Source: Cyclobacterium qasimii M12-11B (GTDB lineage Bacteria; Bacteroidota; Bacteroidia; Cytophagales; Cyclobacteriaceae). Taken from it: a stretch of 64,000 bases of DNA. Positions within the stretch are counted from its first letter, which is position 1. Each line of letters starts with the position of its first letter. This document shows positions 30,445 through 38,628 of this stretch, piece by piece. The notes under the pieces were generated by a model. That model was not told the DNA's origin. It searched no databases and saw nothing but the letters and a program-made list of their open reading frames with translations. The stretch is from positions 1 through 64,000 of the forward strand of contig NZ_ATNM01000029.1 in assembly GCF_000427295.1 (NCBI RefSeq), in the 5' to 3' direction. The translations under genes were made by a program, and so were the position numbers.

Positions 30445-30602
30445 CGTTTAAATCCCCCTTGGGGGAGTTTCAGCCAATGTTTTTTAACGCTGAATTTTTA
30501 GAATTTAAAGGTACTGTTGAAATGTTAAATCAGGAACGTACTCGTAAATTCTAAAAAACCTAAATCCCCCTTTCTCTTAAAGGGGGACCAAGGGGGATTC
30601 TT
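30445..30602. repeat. Nested palindromic element with CCCCC/GGGGG ends
   Basis: About 160 bases. The left end has aaatcccccttgggggag (30450-30468) and the right end aaatccccctttctcttaaa followed by gggggaccaagggggatt (to 30599). Inside, tttttagaattta (about 30495-30507) pairs with taaattctaaaaa (about 30545-30557). The whole can fold into a long hairpin. It resembles small non-autonomous intergenic elements and separates the DUF4221 and serpin genes. Confidence 0.65.
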
Positions 30603-30726
30603 TCGTAAACATTCAAAAATACGAGCTATTCCAATCCGAAAATGGAAGGCGATTTTGGTTATTTCAATTTTCATTGTAGCATTTACCCTTCTCTTCCCGT
30701 ATAGGTGTTAAAAAACCCTAGAAATC

Positions 30727-31971
30727 ATGAAAATAACTACTGCTTTGTTCTGTTTAATGGTATTTACCTCTTGCAACTGGGGAGAGGATGAGGAAATCGA
30801 CCTTACAGCCAATATCCGACCTTTACAGGTTCACGAACAAGAAATGGTTTTGAGCAGTTCTCAATTTGCCTTCGATTTGTTTCATGAACTTCAGAAGAAG
30901 GAGGATGTCAATCAGTTTTTCAGTCCCTACAGTGTACATCAGGCACTCGCCATGGCCATGAATGGCAATGAAGACGAGGTAGAAGCAGAGTTTATGCGGG
31001 TTTTGCGATTTGAGGGGATGGAATTGGAAGAAGCGAATCAAGCGGCAAAGTCCCTGACCGATTATCTATTGGCACTTGATCCCAAGGTAAGGTTGGCTAT
31101 CGCCAATGCCATTTGGTACAAGCAGGGTTTTGAATTGAATCAGGAATTTGCAAAAGATGTCAGAGACAGTTTCAGTGCAGAGGTTGCGAGCCTGGACATG
31201 TCCAATCCGCAATCCAAAGAGGTGATCAATCAGTGGATCGAAAACAATACCAATGGGATGATCAAAGACATGCTTGATGCTGTTGATCCGGCAGCAGTAA
31301 TGTACCTGGTCAATGCCATCTATTTCAAGGCGGATTGGAAATACCGTTTTGATGTTGGTAATACAAAGAAAGCACCTTTTTATACCGCTTCGGGTCAAGA
31401 AGTGGTAGTGGACATGATGCAAATGTCTTCTCCCGCAGGGCTTAGGTATTACGCTGATAGCGCATTGGAGTACCTGGAAATACCTTATAGCACCGGGCAA
31501 TATACCATGGGAGTGATCATTGACAAGGATTTTGAATTGGACAATAAGATGGAGGCTTTTACTTTGGAAGACCTGGAGCATTTTAGAGCCAATGCGGATA
31601 CTTCAAATTTTATCCTAAAGATGCCCAAGTTTAAGATGGGGTATAGAATAGATAATTTAAAAGAACAATTACAGTCTTTGGGTTTGGTGTCACCTTTTAT
31701 GGCTAGCCCATTGAATTTTAGTAAGCTCTTTAATAATCCTACTGAGCCCATGTTTATAAGTAAAGTCATCCACGAGGCGGTTATCGAAGTCAGTGAAGAA
31801 GGTACGGAAGCTGCTGCGGCAACCATTGTAGCAATTGTAACCACCAGCACAGGCCCTTCCCAGCCAAGGGTTTTCAGTCTGGACAAACCTTTTGTCTTTT
31901 TTATCCAGGAGAACAGCAGTGGGGCAATTTTGTTTGTAGGTAAACTTGGAGATCCAGCCCTTCTGGACTAG
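30727..31971 (+). CDS. Serpin-family protease inhibitor lipoprotein
   Basis: A 414-residue serpin with a lipoprotein signal peptide (MKITTALFCLMVFTSC, C16 as lipid anchor). Family blocks are present: FFSPYSVHQALAMAMNG, ANAIWYKQGFELN, NQWIENNTNGMIKDML, YLVNAIYFKADWKY, and the C-terminal FVFFIQENSSGAILFVGKL. The reactive-loop hinge EEGTEAAAAT (357-366) has the small-residue composition of inhibitory serpins, so it should trap a protease by loop insertion. By spacing, the cleavage site falls near IVTTST, which would suit an elastase- or subtilisin-like target; that is inference. It is anchored in the envelope and could protect against secreted proteases of rivals or hosts. Confidence 0.92.
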   Translation: MKITTALFCLMVFTSCNWGEDEEIDLTANIRPLQVHEQEMVLSSSQFAFDLFHELQKKEDVNQFFSPYSVHQALAMAMNGNEDEVEAEFMRVLRFEGMELEEANQAAKSLTDYLLALDPKVRLAIANAIWYKQGFELNQEFAKDVRDSFSAEVASLDMSNPQSKEVINQWIENNTNGMIKDMLDAVDPAAVMYLVNAIYFKADWKYRFDVGNTKKAPFYTASGQEVVVDMMQMSSPAGLRYYADSALEYLEIPYSTGQYTMGVIIDKDFELDNKMEAFTLEDLEHFRANADTSNFILKMPKFKMGYRIDNLKEQLQSLGLVSPFMASPLNFSKLFNNPTEPMFISKVIHEAVIEVSEEGTEAAAATIVAIVTTSTGPSQPRVFSLDKPFVFFIQENSSGAILFVGKLGDPALLD

Positions 31972-31999
31972 ACCTAAAATACCAATATAAAACCAAGCC

Positions 32000-32034
32000 A
32001 AAGCCACCGAGATTAATTTCTAGTGGCTTTTTGT
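32000..32034 (+). terminator. Terminator of the serpin gene
   Basis: AAAGCCAC (32000-32007) pairs with GTGGCTTT (32023-32030), followed by T-rich sequence. The loop is long (15 bases). Confidence 0.65.
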
Positions 32035-32039
32035 ATATA

Positions 32040-32297
32040 GAGGGGCTTATTGCTTATAAATTATGGAAGTGGGAAAAGCGTAGACCTAAGTATATTCTGT
32101 ATTTTGGTTAAATAAGTGCCCATTTATATCTCTTTTCTGACCGTTTTTAATAAATTCCATTAAGATTTCAGTATTTGCAAAGGTTTGGTTGGCCTAAATT
32201 GTTAATTTAAAGGATGGTTTAGTCGAAGGAGTGGTGTGCGTAGTAGATATATACGTAACTCTTGGGCTAAAATTTGTTTATATACAGGTGTTAGCAA
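32040..32297. repeat. Gene-preceding intergenic repeat T, copy 1
   Basis: About 260 bases clearly related to 47277-47533. Shared segments include aggggcttattgcttataaa, ttttctgaccgtttttaata, aattccattaagatttcagt and a 3' end tatatacaggtgttagc. It stops 10 bases before the ATG of the next gene. Weaker relatives precede genes at 54375, 56060, 57814 and 61235. Confidence 0.7.
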
Positions 32298-32306
32298 AAG
32301 TTTAAA

Positions 32307-32990
32307 ATGAGAGAGCAATTCACTGAAATAATACAATCGAAGGACTTAAAGGATATTTCCATTGACCTCATTGAAAAAGTCCTCGACAATGAAATTTCAA
32401 GTGAAATTCTAAAAGAAGTTCCAATTTTGAAGTCATTAGTTGCCGCAAGAAATATTTATCAGTCATACACTGACAGAATTTTCATTAATAAAGCAATGAA
32501 TGTTTTATTAGAGTTAGGTGAAACGAATTGGAAAGAGCGAATAGAACTGACTCGAGAATTAGATGACGATGATGAAAGTGGTCCTGAAAAAATATTGATG
32601 GCCATTGACCGACTTGAAACAACAAAAAAGTGCAAGGTATATGGACGTCTTTGCAGTTTAAAAGCACTTAGGAAATTGAAATATACTGAAGACTTCCTTA
32701 GACTTACTAAGCTTATTCAGGATGCTTATTTAGATGATTTAATTCTAGTTACAGATTTTAAAAAGGGAGAAAGAAAAGAGATACACCTAGGAGATTATTA
32801 TCCAATATTGAGTTTAGGTTTAATTTATCAGGAGTCTACAGAACAAAAACCAATTGAAAAAAATCATCAATACAATGAATATGATCCTGAATTCAAGGGG
32901 GGTGAGATTGAATTTAACTATTTACTCTCTGACTTAGGTGTTACGCTTCTTGAACATTTCTATGACCTTTTTCCTGAATATAAGAAATAA
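32307..32990 (+). CDS. Hypothetical protein, mostly helical
   Basis: A 227-residue protein that I do not recognise with certainty. The N-terminal half is amphipathic helix with a pattern EILKEVPILKSLVAARNIYQ then TDRIFINKAMNVLLEL. That resembles the hydrophobic-then-dock arrangement seen in several small proteins of defence islands, but I cannot name a family. A conserved-looking GLIYQESTEQ and an acidic C-terminus follow. No signal peptide and no clear transmembrane helix. It directly follows repeat T and is followed by a palindrome, so it sits alone as a single-gene unit. Confidence 0.6.
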   Translation: MREQFTEIIQSKDLKDISIDLIEKVLDNEISSEILKEVPILKSLVAARNIYQSYTDRIFINKAMNVLLELGETNWKERIELTRELDDDDESGPEKILMAIDRLETTKKCKVYGRLCSLKALRKLKYTEDFLRLTKLIQDAYLDDLILVTDFKKGERKEIHLGDYYPILSLGLIYQESTEQKPIEKNHQYNEYDPEFKGGEIEFNYLLSDLGVTLLEHFYDLFPEYKK

Positions 32991-33007
32991 GAACTTTTGC
33001 TAATATC

Positions 33008-33115
33008 GGCTATAGCTAATGCGGGCTGACTATTTAAAAATAAAAATATTGAAACCAAACAACATTCGGTCAGCGGAAAAAGATTCGGTTTCAATATCCC
33101 GTTCTTGCCATAGCC
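33008..33115. repeat. Imperfect long palindrome between two accessory genes
   Basis: Nested complementary pairs: ggctatagc (33008-33016) with gccatagcc (33107-33115), gcggg (33021-33025) with cccg (33098-33101), and atattgaaacc (33046-33056) with ggtttcaatat (33087-33097). A further gctgac/gtcagc pair (33025-33030, 33069-33074) could form an alternative fold. Such long imperfect hairpins beside single accessory genes are frequent in Bacteroidota and look like recombination-site-type structures; I see no recombinase in the window. Confidence 0.65.
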
Positions 33116-33161
33116 AAAGCTCTTGCCAGTAATATGAGCCAACCGAAAACCATAAGATTTA

Positions 33162-33800
33162 ATGAGTGAAGAATTAAAAACGACCTCGGGACAACAATAT
33201 TTAGACAAAGATTTTAGTGTTGAACTGAACTTTAAATTTTGGACAACAAAAGGAGCTAGATTTGTTGCTAGTCATAGACTTAAATCGATAAATAAACTTT
33301 CTTCATATTCATTAGGTTTTTTATCGGCTTATTTAATAATTCTTGGACTTTTAAGTGTATTTGAAATGGGACCTGAATTATTGATCTCAACCAAACATTT
33401 TGCTTTAATCTCAACGAGTCTTTCGATTTTAATACTCGTTTTTAGTCAGTTGGAAGGTTCAAATGATTATCGGCTACGAGCTGAAAAATTTCACGATTGT
33501 GCTTTAGAAATAAGCGAACTATATAATAAACTACGCTATTTCAAAACAAGTTCTATTGAGCAATACAAAATAAACAAACTTTCAGAGGATTTGTCAATTG
33601 AATATTCTAAAGTTTTGAAAAAATATGAAAATCACAAATATATAGATTTTTTAATGTTTCAAACTACTAAAAATGACTATTTCAAACTGAATTGGCTGAA
33701 TATTGGAATTATCAAATTAAGATATTATTGGAGTACTCAATTTTTATATCACATTTTAATAGTTCTACCACCAATTTTAATTTATTGGCTTGTAAAATGA
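33162..33800 (+). CDS. SLATT-domain two-helix membrane protein (defence-effector type)
   Basis: A 212-residue protein with the SLATT layout: an N-terminal helical motif GARFVASHRLKSINKLSSYS, two adjacent transmembrane helices (about 47-66 and 79-96) and a helical cytoplasmic part with NDYRLRAEKFHDCALEISEL, best matching the SLATT_5-type branch. It ends in a third hydrophobic stretch (about 191-210). SLATT proteins are predicted pore-forming effectors usually paired with nucleotide-second-messenger enzymes. Here no cyclase, SLOG or reverse transcriptase lies next to it; the nearest CD-NTase is 14 kb away with its own effector. It stands as an orphan gene. Confidence 0.72.
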   Translation: MSEELKTTSGQQYLDKDFSVELNFKFWTTKGARFVASHRLKSINKLSSYSLGFLSAYLIILGLLSVFEMGPELLISTKHFALISTSLSILILVFSQLEGSNDYRLRAEKFHDCALEISELYNKLRYFKTSSIEQYKINKLSEDLSIEYSKVLKKYENHKYIDFLMFQTTKNDYFKLNWLNIGIIKLRYYWSTQFLYHILIVLPPILIYWLVK

Positions 33801-33996
33801 AAAAAGTACTACTGGCAACAATTAAGTTACATTGATGCGAAGTTCGGCTTCAGTTCATTGTAGTCTCGATCAATCGGGATTGAACTCAGCTTCTGGTAGC
33901 TTTCTATTAAAGTAAGCCTGAATTGGGGAAAACTTCATAGCCTGTTCTAAATTTAACCGGATCCGTTTTGATGAAGAGATGAAAATAATTTACTTC

Positions 33997-34037
33997 TTAT
34001 TATTATCTTTATAGATACTTAAATTAAGTAGGCTATC
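33997..34037 (+). promoter_or_regulatory. Shared upstream element before the zinc-ribbon gene
   Basis: ttattatctttatagata followed by agtaggctatc. Nearly the same sequence occurs at 35932-35970, upstream of the Fic fragment. Both copies are on the same strand and end 28 and 88 bases before the respective start. TATCTTTA resembles a Bacteroidota -7 box. It could be a promoter or a recombination footprint. Confidence 0.4.
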
Positions 34038-34065
34038 AGGAGATACTCTATGCGGTAAAAATATC

Positions 34066-34338
34066 ATGAAGGACAATTATAAAAAATCAATTTCTTTACA
34101 GTGCGATACTTGCGGTGAAACATTATTTGAATATAACGAAGATAAAAATTGGGTGAAATGCAAACTATGTGACAGAGAATATCATGGGGGTTATGAAGAG
34201 TTAGTAAAACTTAATGAATCGGAATTCGGAGAAGAACTAAATAAGATGAAAAAAGAAATCACTAAAGATATTAAGGTTGATTTTAACAAAATGCTGAAGG
34301 GTGCTTTTAAAGATAATGATAATATCAAGTTTAAATAG
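34066..34338 (+). CDS. Small zinc-ribbon protein
   Basis: A 90-residue protein with two CxxC knuckles, LQCDTCGETL (C13, C16) and VKCKLCDREY (C32, C35), forming a probable zinc ribbon, then a charged helical tail. The ribbon suggests nucleic-acid or protein contact. It is 2 bases upstream of the next gene, so the two are a tight pair. No specific function recognised. Confidence 0.65.
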   Translation: MKDNYKKSISLQCDTCGETLFEYNEDKNWVKCKLCDREYHGGYEELVKLNESEFGEELNKMKKEITKDIKVDFNKMLKGAFKDNDNIKFK

Positions 34339-34340
34339 AT

Positions 34341-34784
34341 ATGACAGCTTTTCAAATTATTCCTATTATTGTTTCAATGTTGTCTCTTGGATTATCTCTG
34401 TATACATACTGTAAACATGATGCAAAGATAAAAAAACAGAATACTCTTATAAATCAGTTTCAATTGGAAAAACTTAGGAAAGAGACTGATTCAGAAAAAA
34501 AAGCGATTATTGAAGCGAATGTAGTTAAAAGAGAAAAGGGGAAACGAATTGTAAAAGTTTATAACAAAGGAAAAGCAATAGCAAAGAATGTAGTAGTTAC
34601 TTTTCCGGGTGCTCCAAACGTATCCATTATGGATTATCCGGCATCTATTGATATTAGAGCACAAAATTCAATAGATATTCAAATTAATGCTTCAAAAATT
34701 TCTCCTGAGACGTTAAAAATAAATTTTGAATGGGAAGATGATTTAAGTTTAAATAATAAAGACAGTCAAATAATCCAAGTATGA
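34341..34784 (+). CDS. Membrane-anchored protein with coiled coil and beta-sandwich-like domain
   Basis: A 147-residue protein. It has one N-terminal transmembrane helix (about 4-23, IIPIIVSMLSLGLSLYTY), a short lysine/glutamate-rich coiled coil (about 28-60), and a beta-rich C-terminal half with KVYNKGKAIAKNVVVTFPG that resembles Ig-like domains of membrane-bound sensors. With no charged signal-peptide cleavage site, the soluble part probably stays in the cytoplasm. Paired with the zinc-ribbon gene (2-base gap). Function unknown. Confidence 0.6.
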   Translation: MTAFQIIPIIVSMLSLGLSLYTYCKHDAKIKKQNTLINQFQLEKLRKETDSEKKAIIEANVVKREKGKRIVKVYNKGKAIAKNVVVTFPGAPNVSIMDYPASIDIRAQNSIDIQINASKISPETLKINFEWEDDLSLNNKDSQIIQV

Positions 34785-34860
34785 TAAACTGCTTCTAATA
34801 TGGTATAAATGTAATGTTGGCTGAAGTGTTAAATTGTAACTCTTCCAAACCCGCACCATG

Positions 34861-34922
34861 ATTACAGCTTACCTATAGTATGCCACGAAGCTGTGGTAAT
34901 CCATTAGGTGTGAATCCTACCT
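34861..34922. repeat. Two small hairpins before the next gene
   Basis: attacagctt (34861-34870) pairs with aagctgtggtaat (34888-34900) allowing a bulge, and aggtgtgaatcctacct (34906-34922) is itself palindromic. They could be a terminator of the preceding pair or part of a leader of the next gene. Confidence 0.4.
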
Positions 34923-34976
34923 AAAATTTGTATTGTTTATCAATCTAAACACCTTAAAATTTAAAATAATTTAATA

Positions 34977-35372
34977 ATGAAATATAAAATAATAAAGAAA
35001 AAAGAGATTAATTTAGTTAATAAATTTTATTTTTTAGAAGATATTCAAAATAGTTTACGAAATTATTGCGTAGCCTGTAACTTAGAAAATTGCCCTGAAA
35101 TTATAAGTACTAATTTTAAATATCATGCGGAAATTCATGACATAAAAATTATAGAAAATGGGGAGGAACAATCCATGCTTGAATTGTTTAAAACATTTTC
35201 TTTGATAGTTATACCGGAAAATGAGGTAATAAAGATATTTTTGACGACCAAAGATAAATCAGCTAGTGGATATAATGAAATCTCCAATTATTTGAAGGAG
35301 TTTGAAATATTTTTAAAGGAAAAAGTTGAATTTACCCAAGGGGATTTTAATGAAATTATTTTAATGGATTAA
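34977..35372 (+). CDS. Hypothetical protein
   Basis: A 131-residue protein that I do not recognise. It is lysine- and isoleucine-rich with alternating beta/helix pattern, has three cysteines clustered at 32-40 (NYCVACNLENC), and no signal peptide or membrane helix. The cysteine spacing (CxxC plus C) might bind metal. It stands alone between non-coding stretches and is visibly more AT-rich than the core genes. Confidence 0.5.
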   Translation: MKYKIIKKKEINLVNKFYFLEDIQNSLRNYCVACNLENCPEIISTNFKYHAEIHDIKIIENGEEQSMLELFKTFSLIVIPENEVIKIFLTTKDKSASGYNEISNYLKEFEIFLKEKVEFTQGDFNEIILMD

Positions 35373-36058
35373 AAAAATGGTTTTGTTTCCAACTCTTAAA
35401 ATAAGAAGTCTCGATTGAATTTTGTCCTAAGTCGATAACTCAATTTTTTATTTTTGAACAATTATTCAAGTAAACAAGATATTTTTTAACATTCAATTAA
35501 ATAAACTCAAAAACCTAGCGTACCCTTTGGTAATCAATGTCCCTTCGGCAGTCTCCGGGCCCTAAATCTGGCCTGACTTTAAAAACAATAAAAAATTATC
35601 CATTAAGTTTGCCATAGTCTTTTGTTTCCCCAATTTTTTTTGATTTCATAAAAATTTATTGTATTCATAGTTATAGCCATAGGGTTTATGAATTAGGGAG
35701 TTGTGATTGGAAGGAAGGTGTTTGTAAGCAGTAGGAACACAAATGTAGGTCGTAGGAAGGGAGATGTAAGTGGTTGGGTGAATTGGTGATGAGGTGATCG
35801 TGTGGACTTGGTTTTGAAAGGAGATTTTCATAATGTTTCCCTAGGCAAGGTGGAAAGGTAATAACAGAGTAGGTCTTGACCTGCAATTGTCAGTATATTG
35901 CTTGATGTAGGTGGCGCTGATAGTTTACTTGTAATTATTATCTTTATAGGTATTAATAAAGTAGGCTATCATGCTATACCCTACTATGTCAAATAGCGAA
36001 TCAGAAATAGCTCATATCGTATCATATCGTATCAGTAATTTTTGAATCTTTGATAGGA
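35373..36058. other. Non-coding stretch with degenerate GTGAT repeats and a shared upstream element
   Basis: About 690 bases. Around 35690-35810 there is a G-rich, low-complexity run (gtaggaacacaaatgtaggt..., ending ggtgatgaggtgatcg) that looks like a decayed relative of the GTGAT repeats at 18 and 38 kb. At 35932-35970 lies the second copy of the ttattatcttt...ggctatc element. At 36021-36033 atatcgtatc is repeated in tandem. No gene found. Confidence 0.5.
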
Positions 36059-36490
36059 ATGACCCAAAAAATATACAATTTCGAAATTGACCTAAATTGG
36101 AAGTTAATATCCCAGCTTAGTAAAATAGATAGATTTAATGCTTCTTGGACGGCACTTGAAAAACGTGAAAAGCAAAATCTTAGCCAATTGAAAGCGTTTG
36201 CAACTATTCACAGTGTAGGTTCTTCAACAAGAATCGAAGGCTCTCATATGAAAAATGATGAGGTTAAAGCCTTAACCCAGAATATTAAGCTATCACAAAT
36301 TGAGGATAGAGATAGTCAAGAAGTTGTAGGATACTATAATGTACTCAGTATTATAACGGATTCTCCTATTGAAATCACGGTATCTAAAAGTGCTATTAAT
36401 AACTTACACAATCAACTATTAAAAATAAGTGAAAAATATAAACAACACAGAAAAATACGATCGATATACTGGACCGTTAATGGTCATTAA
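36059..36490 (+). pseudogene. N-terminal fragment of a Fic-family protein
   Basis: The first 144 residues look like the N-terminal part of a Fic (AMP-transferase) protein: ATIHSVGSSTRIEGSHMKNDEV, with the S/TxxxEG-type inhibitory motif SSTRIEG, then DSQEVVGYYNVLSII. The frame ends at about the point where Fic proteins have HRG-Y-R before the core domain (KQHRKIRSIYWTVNGH). The catalytic HPFxxGNGR loop is absent, and the next gene starts at once. This is a truncated, most likely inactive gene. Start taken at the ATG at 36059; a TTG at 36050 is also in frame. Confidence 0.72.
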
Positions 36491-36539
36491 AATACTTACA
36501 ATGAGATTAAAGCCCCAAAATTACTATATAGAAAAATCA

Positions 36540-38045
36540 ATGAGAATGAGATGTCAGCAGGTAATATTAATGTTTATTTTGATAGTTGTTGGATGGGGCT
36601 GCAAGCATAATACTGAAACACAAATTGATAAGGTAAGGGAGGAAGCCTCTTATTCTGTTCCTAAAATCATGGGGAATTATAGGCAGTCCAAGGAAGAAGA
36701 AACCGGCGGGGTGAAAATGGGATTTGAATCTGCCATATTGTATCCTGACTCTTCGCAGAGTGAATTAATCTTTAAATGGGATAATTTATCCGATAAATCA
36801 TTTAATGAAGGGGCTTATTTCAGGCTTACGCTTGATTCTGATTTAAACAGTCGCCAGAAATTTTTATTGTTTACGGAGGGAAATGAATTAATTGATTCAA
36901 TGGATATTTCTCTTGGTACACCCTTTCAGCTCGTACAATGTAAAATTCAAGGAAAATACCTACCTGATGTTTTAAAGAACGGATTGAAAGTCCGGTTAAA
37001 AGGAAAAGGTGGGCCTGTTGGCGTTTTTACGCATACAGCACTGGGTTTAGATAACTTTTTACCACATATACTCATTCCGGGTGAAACATCACCTCGAGAA
37101 GAATTTTATAAAAGAATGGCTTCTATTGCCGGTTTAACAGAGTATGGTTGGCAAGAGGGATGCGTAATAGATGGAATCGCTAAACTGTCGGAAAGGGCAG
37201 CGGATGGAACAAGGTATAAAAATAGCCTGGAAAAGCACATGTCACTCATTTTTCCTAATAATGATAGTATTAATCACAACTATGAAAAAATTGGAATAGA
37301 GTTTACATCGTGTCTGGCTCAGTTGGCCCTATGGAAACCTGAGCATCCTGAAATTGAGCATGTTTTAAACTTTTGGGAAAGTAAAACAGATTCAGCGGGA
37401 GTCATAAAAAATGGGAATACAATTGTTGCCGAAGGAAATTACACTGTCGCTTGGCCTTTAGCAGTAATTTCACAACAATTAAACAAACCTGAATTGGCAG
37501 ATATAGCAATCAATCAGTTAAGATTTCGCCGCGATTACCTAATTGACAAACAAGGGGCGATTTGGTTAAGGTACAATTTTGCAACACAGGAAAGAACTTT
37601 CCGTTTGTGGTCGAGAGGCTTAACCTGGTATGTATTGGGGCTTGCAAAAACATTGGATGTCTTACCTAATCCTCCACAAGATTTAATTGAAGAGTTACAA
37701 AGGGCAACTGATTATTTAATTTCAATTCAAGGAGAAGATGGTATGTGGTCAGTCTTTGCCGGAGATTCTCTTACTGCACCTGAAACATCCGGCACATGCG
37801 GTATAGGCACGGCTATGGCAATTGGAGTGCGCAGAGGTTGGTTAGGAAAGAATGCTAAAGCAGCTGCAGTGTTGGCTTTACAAGGGGTGGAGAAAAGACT
37901 TACAGCCGATGGGTATCTTGATGGTGTGGCAGAAGAAAATAAAGGTGGTATAGCATTTCAAAGAGAAACAAAAGGTTCAATATGCAATTGGGGAATGGGA
38001 CTGTTTGCACAACTTCTTGCAGAATTAGACCCGCCGGAAAACTGA
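36540..38045 (+). CDS. Glycoside hydrolase family 88/105-like lipoprotein
   Basis: A 501-residue protein. I start it at the ATG at 36540, which opens a lipoprotein signal peptide (MRMRCQQVILMFILIVVGWGC); the open frame extends 37 codons further up but that part overlaps the Fic fragment and is not signal-like. An N-terminal beta-sandwich-like part (to about 180) is followed by an (alpha/alpha)6-barrel part with GWQEGCVIDGIAKLSE, RFRRDYLIDKQGAIWLRYN, LWSRGLTWYVLGLAKTL and GICNWGMG-like blocks seen in unsaturated uronyl hydrolases. Members cleave unsaturated uronic acid from oligosaccharides made by lyases. Substrate and activity remain inferred; no lyase gene is nearby. Confidence 0.75.
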   Translation: MRMRCQQVILMFILIVVGWGCKHNTETQIDKVREEASYSVPKIMGNYRQSKEEETGGVKMGFESAILYPDSSQSELIFKWDNLSDKSFNEGAYFRLTLDSDLNSRQKFLLFTEGNELIDSMDISLGTPFQLVQCKIQGKYLPDVLKNGLKVRLKGKGGPVGVFTHTALGLDNFLPHILIPGETSPREEFYKRMASIAGLTEYGWQEGCVIDGIAKLSERAADGTRYKNSLEKHMSLIFPNNDSINHNYEKIGIEFTSCLAQLALWKPEHPEIEHVLNFWESKTDSAGVIKNGNTIVAEGNYTVAWPLAVISQQLNKPELADIAINQLRFRRDYLIDKQGAIWLRYNFATQERTFRLWSRGLTWYVLGLAKTLDVLPNPPQDLIEELQRATDYLISIQGEDGMWSVFAGDSLTAPETSGTCGIGTAMAIGVRRGWLGKNAKAAAVLALQGVEKRLTADGYLDGVAEENKGGIAFQRETKGSICNWGMGLFAQLLAELDPPEN

Positions 38046-38205
38046 TTTAAATGGATGTGGTGATGGGGTGAGGTAGTGATGGGGTGATCGGGTGATGTAG
38101 TGATCGGGTGATGTAGTGAGTTGGTGATGTGGTGATAGGTGATGGTTTTGAATTATTTTCAAATTGGTATAACCACAGATCACAGATCACTAAATCACAG
38201 ATCCT
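38046..38205. repeat. GTGAT-type repeats, third copy without the four-helix-bundle gene
   Basis: A long run of GTGAT units (gtgatgtagtgatcgggtgat and variants, about 38051-38145), then a spacer and ATCAC units on the other strand (cacagatcacagatcactaa, about 38173-38203). The two runs are complementary, so this copy can form one long hairpin. It lies right after the GH88-like gene and may serve as its terminator. Confidence 0.72.
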
Positions 38206-38470
38206 CAGCTGAAAAGCAAACTTGCAAGGCTCAAGATTTATGTGGATGATTTAAATGCTGTCATGGCAATGATTTTAGACATAGAAAGGGCACATCCTAG
38301 CTACATGAGAGAAAAAGGGGAGTCACAAGATGCCACAAAAACCAAAGAGACTTCCTTTGCAAAGATAGATGATTGGATGAGGGCTTTTTACGCTGTGGCC
38401 AAGATTTGGTCAGGATGAAAACCCACAATTTCTAGAGGCCCTAGGAAGGTGGTTAGGTAAGCCCGTTTAC
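38206..38470 (+). pseudogene. 5'-truncated fragment of an unknown Bacteroidota protein
   Basis: The frame starting at 38206 reads RLKIYVDDLNAVMAMILD, ERAHPSYMREKGES and FAKIDDWMRAFYAVAKI, then stops. Shifting by one base at the TTT near 38407 continues as GQDENPQFLEALGRWLGK. There is no start codon: the frame is closed upstream by a TAA inside the GTGAT repeat. It looks like the C-terminal part of a gene cut by the repeat. Function unknown. Confidence 0.55.
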
Positions 38471-38476
38471 GGGAGT

Positions 38477-38524
38477 GATTTTGTCAGCATTGTTGCAGAA
38501 AAAAGCAACAATACCGCCAAAATC
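38477..38524. repeat. Palindromic repeat P, copy 4
   Basis: gattttgtcagcattgttgc and gcaacaataccgccaaaatc, followed by ccaaggcttcacagccttgg and cacccctatggggt as in the other copies. Confidence 0.85.
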
Positions 38525-38628
38525 GGGTTGTGCTTATCGTTTTGGACCAAGGCTTCACAGCCTTGGCTACAAAAATGACACCCCTATGGGGTTTTGGGAT
38601 TCGTAAACTATACGTCTTTGGAGGGAAA

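Noticed and set aside
35646-35886. Minus-strand small proteins rich in His, Pro and Thr
   Set aside because: They are translations of a low-complexity G-rich/C-rich run and have no start context or homology I recognise.
36429-36539. Longer N-terminus for the GH88-like protein
   Set aside because: The extra 37 codons overlap the Fic fragment and are not signal-like, while the ATG at 36540 opens a clear lipoprotein signal peptide.
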